Part shown: positions 35,593 to 47,700 of the stretch, piece by piece
Position numbering within the stretch: the stretch's first letter is position 1
Layout: every line of letters starts with the position of its first letter
From: Phoronis australis
Lineage: Eukaryota > Phoronida > Phoronidae
Assembly (NCBI GenBank): GCA_002633005.1
Contig: NMRA01000123.1
Location: 278,364 to 342,363 of the forward strand
Length of the DNA: 64,000 bases
Direction: 5' to 3'
Made by a program: the position numbers and the translations under genes
The notes under the pieces: generated by a model
Seen by the model: the letters and a program-made list of their open reading frames with translations, nothing else
What the model was told of the DNA's origin: nothing
Databases searched by the model: none

Positions 35593-36497
35593 CTGCCCAT
35601 TAGATTGTTTACTCCAGGAAACATTAAAAAAGCAAATCCCAGTGCCGCGATTTGCCTACCTCATTGCAATAGTGTAAAAACCACCATGTTGTCTATAACA
35701 CTTTTAAAAGACTCAATGGCGATTAAAGCACAAATCGTTCATTCAGTCCATACAGATCCACATTGTCCACGAAAACTAGAGACCGCCGCTGAACGGGGGA
35801 ACGCAACCAGTTTTGATGTTGTCGTGGTTAGTAAAGACGCAAACCTTTGCATAATTGATTATTAGGACAACACGCAATTTTTAGGTGTTAATTACCCGGT
35901 TCTTTGGCGTGGATTCACCCAATGAACCACGGAATTAGTGTGATGTGCACGGTCAAGGCCGCACCCGCTTCTTGATTTTTTATTAATTTCTATTCATGTC
36001 TTATACCATAGGCGGATTTAGGGGAGGGGGGGCCTCCTGCCCCCCCCCCCCCCTTGGCTGCCGCAAAAAAAATAAAACAGCATGAGCGTAGGGAAATGTT
36101 GAGNGAATCCGTTTCCGTCGTCTGCTCGACTGTGCAATGAAGAAAATTTACTTCATTTTTTAAAGAAAATGGAACCTGAGTGACGATGAAAAACAGAAGC
36201 TGTTGGTAAGATGTGAATTTTAATCGAAGCCTTAGTGAATCACTCAGAAACTCATAATTCTCTCTTTGTCAAACCTTAACTTAAGACGATTTCTAAAGCA
36301 GTCCCGTCATTATTGCCAACACGAAAAACGGATTTGGTCTTTTGGGCATTTGAGGACTATTTTAAATACAATAAATTTGTTGAGAACCAATTGCACAAAA
36401 TATAAAACGTGTAATAAGCATAAAAAGAAATAGGTTTCGCGCGCAAACGGTGTGGACTATAAACAAGTAGGTCTCTCAGTATAAGATTAGTAGTTAA

Positions 36498-36830
36498 ATC
36501 GTGGTAGTGTAGTGGTAAAGCACGCGTGTTCTGTCCTCCAGGTCGTCAGTTCAAGTCTTTGGTACTTGCAGTTTTTCCTGTTTGACACGTTCTCCGTGAT
36601 TTTTGTCTTTTTTTTCTTGGATAATACTTCAGGAATCAAGGAAAATGCTTGATTTTTAGAGGAAAAAACAGAAAAATTTCCTGGGCGGGAGGGGGCAACT
36701 AAACCCCGCTCCCGACCTCCCCCCATTCGGTGCTATTCGCATCTACAATCGTGGTTGGCGCAAGTGCTTACAGCCCGTTGCGGACAAAATGTTGAGCCCC
36801 CTTGTGATATCCAAGATCCGCCACTGCATA
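36498..36830 (+). mobile_element. tRNA-derived SINE-like repeat
   Basis: The head GTGGTAGTGTAGTGGTAAAGC resembles a tRNA A-box arm and is followed by GTCGTCAGTTCAAGTC, a B-box-like T arm. The body ends in CCCCCTTGTGATATCCA and GATCCGCCACTG. The GGCGGAT/ATCCGCC-type end recurs next to G/C runs at about 36010, 42511-42727 and 47583-47740, suggesting a family. Confidence 0.5.
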
Positions 36831-37701
36831 CTAGCGGAATTTTGCTTGTTCTATGTGGGGGCCGCCGGGTAAAGTTCTATAAATGTCTTGCGGCGATACA
36901 GATGTAGCCAAAATTCACATGTGCATTTAAATTATACGGCAATATCTCGTGAGATCTTGCTCAGTTTCTAGCGATACGCGAGCGTTTTACTGGTCAGTAA
37001 TTAGTCACTTTCTATTGTTCCATGGATGAGTAATCAACGAGGAAGAATGTCCCATAAAGAAATGCAAGGATCTGTGATGGTAACATCGAAAACGGTTGCT
37101 TACCCATGAAAAAAAAACGATTAGTATTGACACGCGTCCGGTCTAAGTCAACACAGACAGACACCGTCGTTCTTAGCGTTGTAAACTCTGTACACCAAAA
37201 CAGCCAGCGGTCGGCTATTTTGTGTTCCACCGACGGGAGAACTTAAAAGCAAAGTACATTACCACACTAGTTTCGGTTAGCGAGATTCTTGCGTCAACGA
37301 AACTGGGTATCACCCTCTCCGGCAGCGGCGAGGAAACCCGGCAGCCAGCTTTGCAAGTACCAAGATTTATCAAAAGGTGGCGAAGTAACACTGACCTGAA
37401 CGTACCATGATGCATACGTGACTAAAAGTAACCTTGAAGTTAACGCCAATGTCACGCGACCACACTCGTCTATTATTATTATATGGCATGACCTATTCAC
37501 CCCACTACTTATCATAACAATTGCGAGAGAGAACATTTAGTACAAAATGAACCTTTAACTTAATTTCGCCAGACAAACATCTCTGTGAGTAAACACAGCT
37601 TGACTTAAGAAACGTAAAAGTAACGTCAGTATTTCCTTGAGTACAGTGTGTATTGATGTTGTTACATGATCGAGCTGATCTCGTGAGCAACGCATTTCGC
37701 A

Positions 37702-37707
37702 CACGTG
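37702..37707. promoter_or_regulatory. CACGTG E-box upstream of the cwo-like start codon
   Basis: A perfect palindromic E-box 101 bp before the predicted ATG. CLOCK/CYCLE binds CACGTG, and in Drosophila cwo is a direct CLK/CYC target whose product also binds E-boxes. Function here is inferred from position and motif only. Confidence 0.4.
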
Positions 37708-37807
37708 AAGCTCGTCAGGTAGTCCCTTTGTAAACGCAAACGTGTATCATTGTGCTATCGCCCGCCTAACGGAGCAGCTGGGTTTCACATGAGATCTTGG
37801 TCTAGTC

Positions 37808-37899
37808 ATGGAAGACAGATATTTTCAACCATCACAAGAACTGAGGGCTTACGGTTACTATTACGGACAGGGGCATGAAGACAGTTTGGGTAGCGACAG
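37808..37899 (+). CDS. cwo: cwo-like exon 1 (start codon)
   Basis: ATG at 37808 opens [20 protein letters not shown] and ends in SD plus AG before GTACAT. Its phase-2 end completes an Arg codon with the first base of the exon at 50798. The link across 12.9 kb is an inference; the Tyr-rich leader has no independent domain support. Confidence 0.6.
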
Positions 37900-38704
37900 G
37901 TACATATACAAATGTTGTTTATGGGCGTGCCCATTATTTTCAGTGCATTTGTACTGGCTAATATCAAGGAGTGTAAAAAACACTGAATAGGAAACTCCTT
38001 GCTAATATCCAGTGATTTCAGTGAAAGGGAATCTTTACGATGAAAAATCTCATTTTAATTTCTATGTCGTGTTATATCTTATGTGAGCGATTACAGAATT
38101 GAAGTAGTGACAGAAATGTTTTTTACGTTCAGCCGGGTTTATGGTTTGATTGATAATTGGGGGATGTTCAGTGTCAAACCAAAAAAAAAAACTGAATTAG
38201 GAAAGACACAATTTGGCGAGTCTTCTTGATAAACGAGACAATATTTCGGCGTATAAGTTAATGCGGATGTTGTTTCTCAGAGGTAGTGTGGTTAAATATT
38301 GCCCGGCAAACTTCCTGTACAGACATAGTATTACGTAAGCGGTTTTATCGTTATTTTGTGAATCAGGTAGGCCGATCCCCTCCTTACATTATCAGAAAAG
38401 AACGTCGACAATAGTCATTCCAAAATTGTACATTGTGCAACACTCTTATATCCACCATTGTATTCATCTTTATAGTATCACTGTCTCCACTGCCGTTATC
38501 AATATCATTATTCTCATCCTCATGCATAGTATTATTAGTATTACCATTACTACTACTCTAAGTATTATTGTCATCCTCATCCTCATCATCATCATCATCA
38601 TCACCATCATCACCATCATCTTCATCATCACCATCATCACCATCATCACCATCATCACCATCATCACCATCATCACCAGCATCATCACCACCACCACCAC
38701 CACC

Positions 38705-38744
<40 letters not shown>

Positions 38745-41700
38745 GCAAACAAAGGTGACGAGAAGTCTTTAGCGCATGTATCCACCCACTAACCGACATC
38801 AATTCTAGAACGACCTAACCAATAATACTTACATCAATACATTATTGTACTCTAGTTATTTGCTGCAAACTTGTATTAGATTTACTTATATGCCGATGAT
38901 GTCACACATTTTACGCATTGAATTCTTTATCTGTACTTTTAATCATTATACATGAGCGGCGCAGCACTGAAATAAGTGGGGGCTATAGCCCCCCGGCCCC
39001 CTATGGTGGGCCGTCCATGTTGTACAGTTGAGTACCCTGGTCTCCATCTACACCCAACTGTTCGCCACTCAACTGTTCCATTTGTACAATTATACGTAGT
39101 CAGAAATGAGATACGGCAAATCAGCGGTGTAGATGCTACGAAATTCTGCCATAGTTTTCTGAAAAATAAAATCGTCATTGAATATGTTTTTTGTTGTAAA
39201 AATCCCATGTAAAGTTGTGGAAGCATTTTGACGCGTACCTTATTCTCGCTGGTTCCCTGCATGGTGCTAGGTGGTCGGTAGCCAGCACGCAGGTATCACT
39301 TTATTTTCCTCGAGAAATTTTTTTACACCGGCGTTTCTGATTGGCTAGTTGAATTCTCAACAGGCAGTGCTTTACGCAAATAAACTGGCATGACTGATGG
39401 ACTCGGAAGTGTAAATTTAGTCTGTTTTATAGACAAATCGGTGCTTAAATTCATGTTTAGGAAATGTAAATCAAGAAATTTTGGTTGCGCCTTTTCGGAG
39501 AGCATCTTTCTACTGTCGATGAGTTTTGTTTACTATACTGTCCTGTATTCATAAAGCATGAATAATACACCGTTAAATCGGCCAGATGGTGTTTATTGTA
39601 CATGTATGTGCTTCAAGCACGCGGCTCCTAAACATCACTGCAGAAACGAATTAGTGCTGCGCCGCCTCTCGCATGACAAGGCTAAAATCGTTCCGAACAG
39701 TCCGCCATTTTTTCACGGTGTTGTAAAGCTAACCAATGACTGCTGAGGTTACATCAATCAAAGCTAAAGCGCGTGCCACTGCGTGATACCTGCGTGCTGG
39801 CCTGGCTGGTTCCCTGTACGTGCCTAGCCTGCACGCAGGTATCACGCACTGGCACGCGTTTTAGAATTGGTTGACGTAACCTCAGCAGTCAATGCTGGGT
39901 ATGACTCCGTGAAAACATGGCGGACTGTGTACGACTGATTTTTAGTCTTGTCATCCCGCAAGTGGCGTCACAGCAACTATTTCGTTTCTGCGGTGATGTT
40001 TAAGAGCCGCGTGCTTGAAGCACATACTGTAAATTTACAATAAACACATATCTGGCCGATTTAACCGGTGTGTTATTCATACTGTATGAATACAGGGCAG
40101 TATCGTAAACAAAAGTCATCGACAGTAGAAAGGTGCACTCCGAAAAGGCGCAACCACAATTTCTAGGATTCACATTTCCTAAACATGAATTTTAAGCACG
40201 GATTTGTCTGTATAATTAGACCCTTATTTACACTTCAGTCCATCAGTCATCCCAGTTTGTTTGCGTAAAGCATTTACCTGTTGAGAATTCGACTAGCCAA
40301 ACAGAAACGCCGGTGTGAAAAAAATTCCCGAGGAAAATTAAGTGATACTTGCGTGCTGGACCACCTAGCGGCACAAAGGGAACCAGCGAGGTACCTTATT
40401 TTGTAGCGCCTTCATGTACGTGGTTCGAGCGGCGCGCTGCATAAGCCAACTTGAATACCGTGGTTACCAGGAATTTATAGTGTTGTCACTGCGATCAAAA
40501 CAGCCTCATGGACCAGTCTAGAACGTTAATTAGAGCGGGAGACTCAGGCACCCTTTCCACACAACATCTTCTGTTGCGCTAGAATGGCGTTGAATGGGCT
40601 GATTACATGTATATGAATATGAAGTGTCCGTGTTTACCAATCGGACTTCAGCTGGCGGGCGCACAGATTGATGTTAGCCGGTTCATTCGTTCTCATAGCA
40701 AACTCAGGGTAAAACGGTCACCGTGTCCAGCCAGGGCCGCGTTCCGTAAGCTGCAAGGCATTAACTTTAACTTGCGGCTCCAGAATCACTTGCGGAACCC
40801 AAACAGTAAGTTCAACCCCACATGCCAACCCGGCTCACCAACCATTACCCTGCTCACCAACCTCATGAACCCGGCTCACCAACCAACCCGGCTCACCAAC
40901 CGACCCGGCTCACCAACCAACCCGGCTCACCAACCAACCCGGCTCACCAGCCAACCCGGCTCCGACAACCAACCCGGCTCATCAACCAACCCACTTCAGG
41001 GGCCGCCATTGCTAAGATAGGCTAGAAAGCTTCGGAGCAGGCACTCGCTCTTCACTCACGTAATTTTGTGAGATCTTGTGAGATCTAATTGTTTTCAACG
41101 CAAGAGAAACTGAGTTGGTCTCAGTAGGGGAGCGCTCACCCATTTTGTGACCATCAGCATCACACACCGCTTCACGGCAGCTTAGGCGTTGACTTAGTTA
41201 TAGAAGCAGCTATTCTTGTGCACCCTACACCATACTGAGTTCGCTTCAACAGTTCATATTTCAACAAGTCTTCGTTCTCTATCTCCCCTCCGTTTTTATT
41301 TCATGTCAATAAGACGTTGTTTGGCTGAATTTTAGAACATTCCTGCTCACCAGTCGACAATTTGTATGCTGTGACGTTGTATAGTTTTGCAATGAGCAAT
41401 GAGAATGAAGGAAATTATCTTTTAAGGCTGGATGCATGGGCGGCGCACCATAGTGGGCTGGGAGGGTCAGTGGTTAACGTACGCATATGACAGTATTATG
41501 TGCATGTGTGGATGGAATATAAAATTATTAATATATAGACAACTGCGATAAGTGATGCGGATGGTGTATTTAGACTTTTGACATATATTTCGTCGTGTAA
41601 CTGCGACAACGACGAAGGACAACAATGGTGAAACCGGTTGTGTTTCACTTGATTGAAGCGTACCTTGTGCTATATATTAGTTTGCAACGTGCAGTGCTGC

Positions 41701-44700
41701 CTTCGGTGATATCAAATAATACGAAATCGGTAACTTTGTGAAGTCCAAGCCAACAGGAGCTGCTGTACGCATGCTCCATCTCATGATAAGAGTTGCCTGT
41801 AAACCACGAAAACCTTCCCCCTTAGAAAACCTAAGAGACGTGTTGCTACGAATTTCTGTAGATTGTTTCGAGGGTTGCGATCAACGCCGATTTCAATCCA
41901 AATTAATATCTATTATTTATAACAATTAAAACGCCAAAACTCAGCTATCACGCCCTAATTTTACGCGTTGACGCTTTAAACCATTCGTTTATTTTGAAAC
42001 AATAATGATACGAATGCATGAGTCTTAAATCTGTCAAAATTGCCACGAGGCAAAACGTGACGTTAGTGTCACAGTTTTTAACATTTCTATATTGTCTACG
42101 TGACAAACCACAAGGTAACCTAGCCATTATTCATGACGACAAAGCCAATCCCGCATGCACGCCATTTAATTATTGTCAGTGCAGATCGTGGAACCTCACC
42201 ATGCATCGGAAGCACGAGATCACACTAAGTCTTGACCTCATCAATGTCCTCAGAATGAATACCAGTTGCCTGGAGGGTACTTCCTAATAGGTATACGTGA
42301 CGTGCCTGGCTTTTTCACAACCAATTTGCCTGTGAAAAGATGCCTTTTTCCGACTAAGGTCCCTACAATTACGTTCATTTTGCGAGTTCGAAACAGTTTC
42401 CTTTTCTACCTACGGCGAACCGACAGTATGTTATTAATAATGTTACATTTTCGAAAACTATTGTTGAACCCACTTTAGCAACGTACTATTTCAGACATAT
42501 TAAATAGTCAATGGCAGATCTACGCTTTCAATAAGGGGGGTTAGGATTCGAGCGAATCCGAGACGCGTCGCGTCGAGTGGAAGCAAGGTTTCCCCCCTCC
42601 CGTGTAAGATTTTGTGGTTTTTAGTAGCTGATTTCGTTTTTCTGGCGAATTTTTTTTTAATTTTTATTTTCGATCCTGTCCGGGGGGGGGTTGAACCCCC
42701 TGAAACCCCCTGTAGATCCGCCTCTGCTGGTTGAAAATTCAGTTGGCCAAGATTTTTTAAATAACCCGTACAAATGGGGGTGTTTCACGAACAAAACTCT
42801 ACGAGAAGCTGACTTTTCGTCAAAGCTTCCTGCTATTGGGTCCCTGTTAATTTTTGTGTCCAGTCTCTAAACTCCTGGGCATTCTAATTTTTCAGTTGAA
42901 AATATAGGCATGTACCCCCGGGGTCCAATATGCGTAATTAACGTTGGTGGCATCATTAGCTTTCATTTGTATAGTGACAACAAACGTTTCCTTCTGAGAA
43001 TCGCAACGTCATATCGGAAGGGGGGGGGGGCAAACACTGCAGCACCAAATTTGGATAAAACTAATGGAGAATTCGGGCTAGTTAAGATAAATATTCTGAA
43101 GAAATATGGACCCAGTCCGCAGAGCGATCGCATTTGCCACCTAGCCTAAATTAAGACGCTCAACTTGGGATGTCTGTCTTTTGGGTCTAACCGTCTCAAG
43201 TAACCGTTCACGTGACTGGTGTTTTGCTAAATGTACTGCTGATAATGACAGCGCAAACGTTAGCTCTTTAATAAGGTTGTGAACCGTGTACTACGTTATA
43301 AACATACGATCGTCAGTACGCGCTTTTCGTCACGTTTTTGCCCTGTACTAATCGTATCGTCTGCTAACCCCAACGCTATCACAGTCCGAGAGCTTAACGG
43401 AGTTCGATAACCGATTGTTTTATTAAACTAACATCAGACGAACGAAATATCAGACGATAAAACGGAGCCTGTGACTGACCGCATGCGGTTAGCAATCAAA
43501 ACGTGATCAACCGCACACTTTACCAGGAAGTGTCAGGTGTTCGCTGTCAGGTCAAGTAACATCACATGCCAACAGTTAGGGCAAAGAAATAGCATAGATG
43601 GTTCTTGTCTGTGACGTTTTTAGAAAAGTGATGCGGTGATGCAGTATCTCTAAGTGTCCATATTTTCAAAAAGTCTCCCGAAACGGGTCGGGTTAGTTCT
43701 CCTACCTTAACTTCATTGCTGACTGCGCATGCATTGATGGCATTCAAAACTGGATTGTGAAAGCTAATTGTGAAAGTCATGTGAATGCTACTGAGAACAA
43801 TGCCTGAATCAGTCTGGGTCCGTATTCTATAATTCTATGTCGAACATTTCGCTCATCATTATCATTAAAATTCTCCTTAAGTTTTCCTTAACTTAAGTTT
43901 TGACTTAAGAAAAAAATTGTTTCCGTGTCCTTAACTTAAGAAAAAATGAGCTTGGCGTTTTCTAACACGATATTGATGAGTTGTAAGCAGACGGTGTATC
44001 ACTAAATTTTGAACCCATCAAAAAATGACCCCGTGGATTATGTTAAAAACTAGGGCTAGTCCGAGGTTGAAAATAACCCCAGTCAGTTTCAAACGTTGTT
44101 TTTAATTAGGTCAAAGTTTACTGTGAAGTGCCGTGGAAAATACTCTTTGTCACAGCACCACCTATACGGAAATGTAGCCAGGTTAAATGATTACGAGACA
44201 CACGGGATTCCGTGTGTCGGCATCAGTGCGCATGTCTTGGTTTGGACGTTTCTCCTACTGAACAGTTCACTGGGGTACGGCCGGCAATGGGCACGTCAAA
44301 CTTTGTCTTGTTGTATTCCTTAAACTCTGTCGAAAAATATGAACCAAACGAAATCTAGTTGTGAGTCGTTCCACGTCAAAACCGCCAAGCATTACCACAG
44401 AAATTTCGTTCTGTCTCACATTTTTGTCCCTTTAAAGTCCACCAAAAAGTAAAGAGAGGCTGCGAAAAAAAGGTGGCATGAACGCAAAATTGGTAGTTTG
44501 TAGCCCAAAAGCACCCCTTTCCTGCCAGTGCTACATGTAGATATAAGCCAAGTCTAGGTTCGGGAAACAATTTTCCTACAGGTTCCAAAAATGTTCATAG
44601 TGTCCAGAAAGTGCACCCCATTCTGTGCATTGTCACTGGCTGCTGATAATCGATTTGCCGAAGCAATGAATGATGTTTTTTCGATCCCAGAAGGCCATAC

Positions 44701-47700
44701 TTTATAAGAAATTAACCGTTCATAATAGCTTCAATCTACTGTCTGTAGGTTTTATGTTTTTTATTTTGATTTACTCTTTTTACAAAATATACTCATTACA
44801 GTCAAATTTTAAACTAAAGTATCCCTAAAATCGGTTTACCAATTAACTTATGAAAGCTTAACTATCAGTGTTTTGAGCCCATGATTGCAACAAACAAGAT
44901 TCGCAAATATGACGTACCATCTGTTTGTTTCCCACAGTGCCACGGTTAGGTAGTGGTTTTGTCAAACTTCACATTTCACATCACATAAAACTCAACGGAA
45001 ATGTTTGTCGACGCGAACATAAATAAAATAAAGCCTTCAGGCGAAAGTTTGCCTCCTGCTCGCAGTCTATTCCGTACACTTTTTCACACGAAAGATAGCA
45101 CTGTCGCATGTTGTTTAACAAGATTTCTCATTGGTCTCATTAGTTAAAGTAGTGAAACCGACGTCATAACATTCAGTTATTCCCAGTGGTTGAATATTGG
45201 GAAACCCTTTCAAATAAAAAATTACAAATTGGAATTCGTATTTGAAGTCGCTGCCGATAGATATGACCTTTTCGTAAACGTACAATTAGATTTATTATGT
45301 TTTTATTGTCACTTTTGCTTGAATTGAAGGTTGGAATTATGACGCTCTGTCGATGTCAACACCCGGAAATCCGTGTGTCGTTCGTCAAGTTTCCGCAGGG
45401 CCACTTTTCAGTGTAGCTGGCGCTGTGTCAGAGGATAGCTATTCTGTGACACTAGCCTCCCGTTCAGTAACGCTAGGACCTTGCTAAAAAGCAAGAATTC
45501 GCGAGATTACGTGAGATATTGCTGTGCATTTTAAATGAGAACACGTGACTTTGACAAAGTTTTAGTTAGGTCCTAGCGTAGGTCCTAGTGTCTACTGAAC
45601 TCACGTCAACAGGTTCGCAGACTTTTGCGCAGGAATCTTAAAATGGACCGGCCTGGCGGTTCTGTGAAGAGATGGAGGGGTATGAACAACTTTTGTAAAA
45701 AATACTCACAATAAGAAATAAAAGATGGGCACTTTAAGTTTGAGAAAGTTTTACTCTCGGGATGAAAACTGTACAAATAAAACTAAATGTAGACCTCAGG
45801 CTGGCAATTACGAAGACCTTTGAGAATATCAGTGTTTCAGGATATTTTTCTATTATGTTTGATTAATGCATTCCCTTTTTCAATCCGACTACTGCAAAGA
45901 TGGATTCATTTGACGACATATGTCGATTTAAATTTCCTGGGTCCAGCCTAGAATGGGAAATTCAATGGTATCAAGAATTAACAAGTGGCCAAAGACAACA
46001 ATGCGTGTATGTCGCCGCTGAAGCAAATCGTGGCGGTTCTGGGCGTAGTTGACATGTCAGAAAACCTATAGACAATAAGTCAAAACCTGTCTCAATGACG
46101 AAACTCTGTTTTTTAATGTGTAAAGTTGACCTATGTATCATGCATACTGAACGTGGGTTTTATTATCAACATGGAGAGCCTGATATTCTAATAATTAGAT
46201 TCCATCGCCAGCCCTTGATGACACGACCCTGACTTTTTGACACTTGAGGTCGAAAAAGTACACTGTTACGCTTATTGGAGGTATCGATTTTTTCGTTGCC
46301 TGCTGTCTGGCGCTGACCACTGAACAGTACTGTAGTGATAAAACGAGAGGTAAGTAGGCGCCCAAAGCCCACAGTCATCACCTTGAGCACTGAACGTAAC
46401 TTACGGTGCGTAAGCGCTACGTTCAAATGCCAAAAGGTGGTTGGCTGCGCCTACCTGCACCTACTCCCCACTACAGCACTGCCACTGAATCGTGCAAAGG
46501 GGCTCCAAATGTCAGTGATTTGAATGCAAAAGGCTAAATTACAGGATCCCACGCTTTCGAGTTTGGTATGCGTAGCGCGTGCGCACAACCGAGAACTCCT
46601 AACACTTTCTCGTCATTGGGTATAATTTTCTGCACTGTAACCAATTACCCATCGGGCGATGTTTACTGTATGGTTGAGAACTAGGTAGGGTAAACAAGCC
46701 GATTTTTACATGGCGCTCTAAAGCAGCACTAATTAAAACTGAAGAAGGACGAATAAACGGCAAAAACAGCGCTTGATACTGAATAATTATGTGCTTTAAG
46801 TACAAAAATACTGCGGCGTTGTTTTGACACAGAGTCGCATTAACCAACAATCCCACTTATTTCGGCCTCGCTGGTCAAGCAATGCCGTAGTAGTAAACGT
46901 TAATTGGCAGGACTAATTTGCGGTAGTAATGACAGACTAAATGCAAAGTTTACAGACTTGTTTTTTCCTTGTATCGAGGGCTACTCTAACAATGTTGGCC
47001 TAGACAGTGACCTTGGCTGACCTTGCAAATTGCAAGATTATTAGCGGCATCTTCGGCATTTTAAATGTGTTTCTAAATTGAACTTACAAAGTTGTGAGAA
47101 GAAACAGTTCGTGATAATCCTGAATATTTTGAGAATGGTACAATTGTAACCTTTTACAATCTGTCGACGTCTTCCGAAAAATATTAGTTTTAAAATATCT
47201 TGTCTATCGTCCACTTTCATCCACTTGCATAACATTCAAGACGTTCGTAAGTTGTTTTTTTTACTCTACCTAATTAAATATTCGATATGGACAACAAAAC
47301 CGACCCTCGAGTCGTGTTAACACGAGTCACCGGTTTTATGTTAGGTTCGAGTAGCGCATGCGCACTAGCGTGGTAGCCATTAGTGACGTTGCGGCGGCTA
47401 AAGCACGTAGTTTCGAACTCAAAGCCTACATTTATTAGATTTTGAGTGCAGCGGTGTATCTCTGTGACGTCTGGTTCCCGATTAGGCAAATCAAAACATC
47501 CAAGGGAGAGGTCAACCGGTGTTTTTAAAGTCAGTGCCTTTCGCCCTGTAGTGCTGCCGGACTGAAAACGGAAATCGAATAACCCTGGCGGACTTAGAGG
47601 GGAAAAAGGGGCCTTGGCCCTCTAAAACTCTCCGAGATTCCAATTGGCAGTTCGGGAATGCGAATGTCTGACAGGCAAAAATCCTGGCTAATACTCTGCC

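Larger units (their letters stand above)
35593..37807. other. Intergenic region, probable promoter of the cwo-like gene
   Basis: Contains low-complexity C runs, a SINE-like unit at 36498-36830, a diverged MITE-like segment near 36900-36990 (ATATCTCGTGAGATCTTGC) and, near its right end, an E-box. No supportable coding exon was seen; an N occurs at 36104. Confidence 0.5.

Noticed and set aside
35425-35865. 146-residue + strand ORF
   Set aside because: Opposite-strand shadow of the minus-strand exon 35452-35592; that exon has splice sites and a phase-matched partner.
38426-38802. ORFs of 74-110 residues on both strands (poly-Ser, Ile/Thr, Met/Val, Asp/Asn)
   Set aside because: Products of the trinucleotide microsatellite at 38573-38742.
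40607-41025. 137- and 67-residue proline-rich ORFs
   Set aside because: Mostly the 17-bp minisatellite; no motif outside it.
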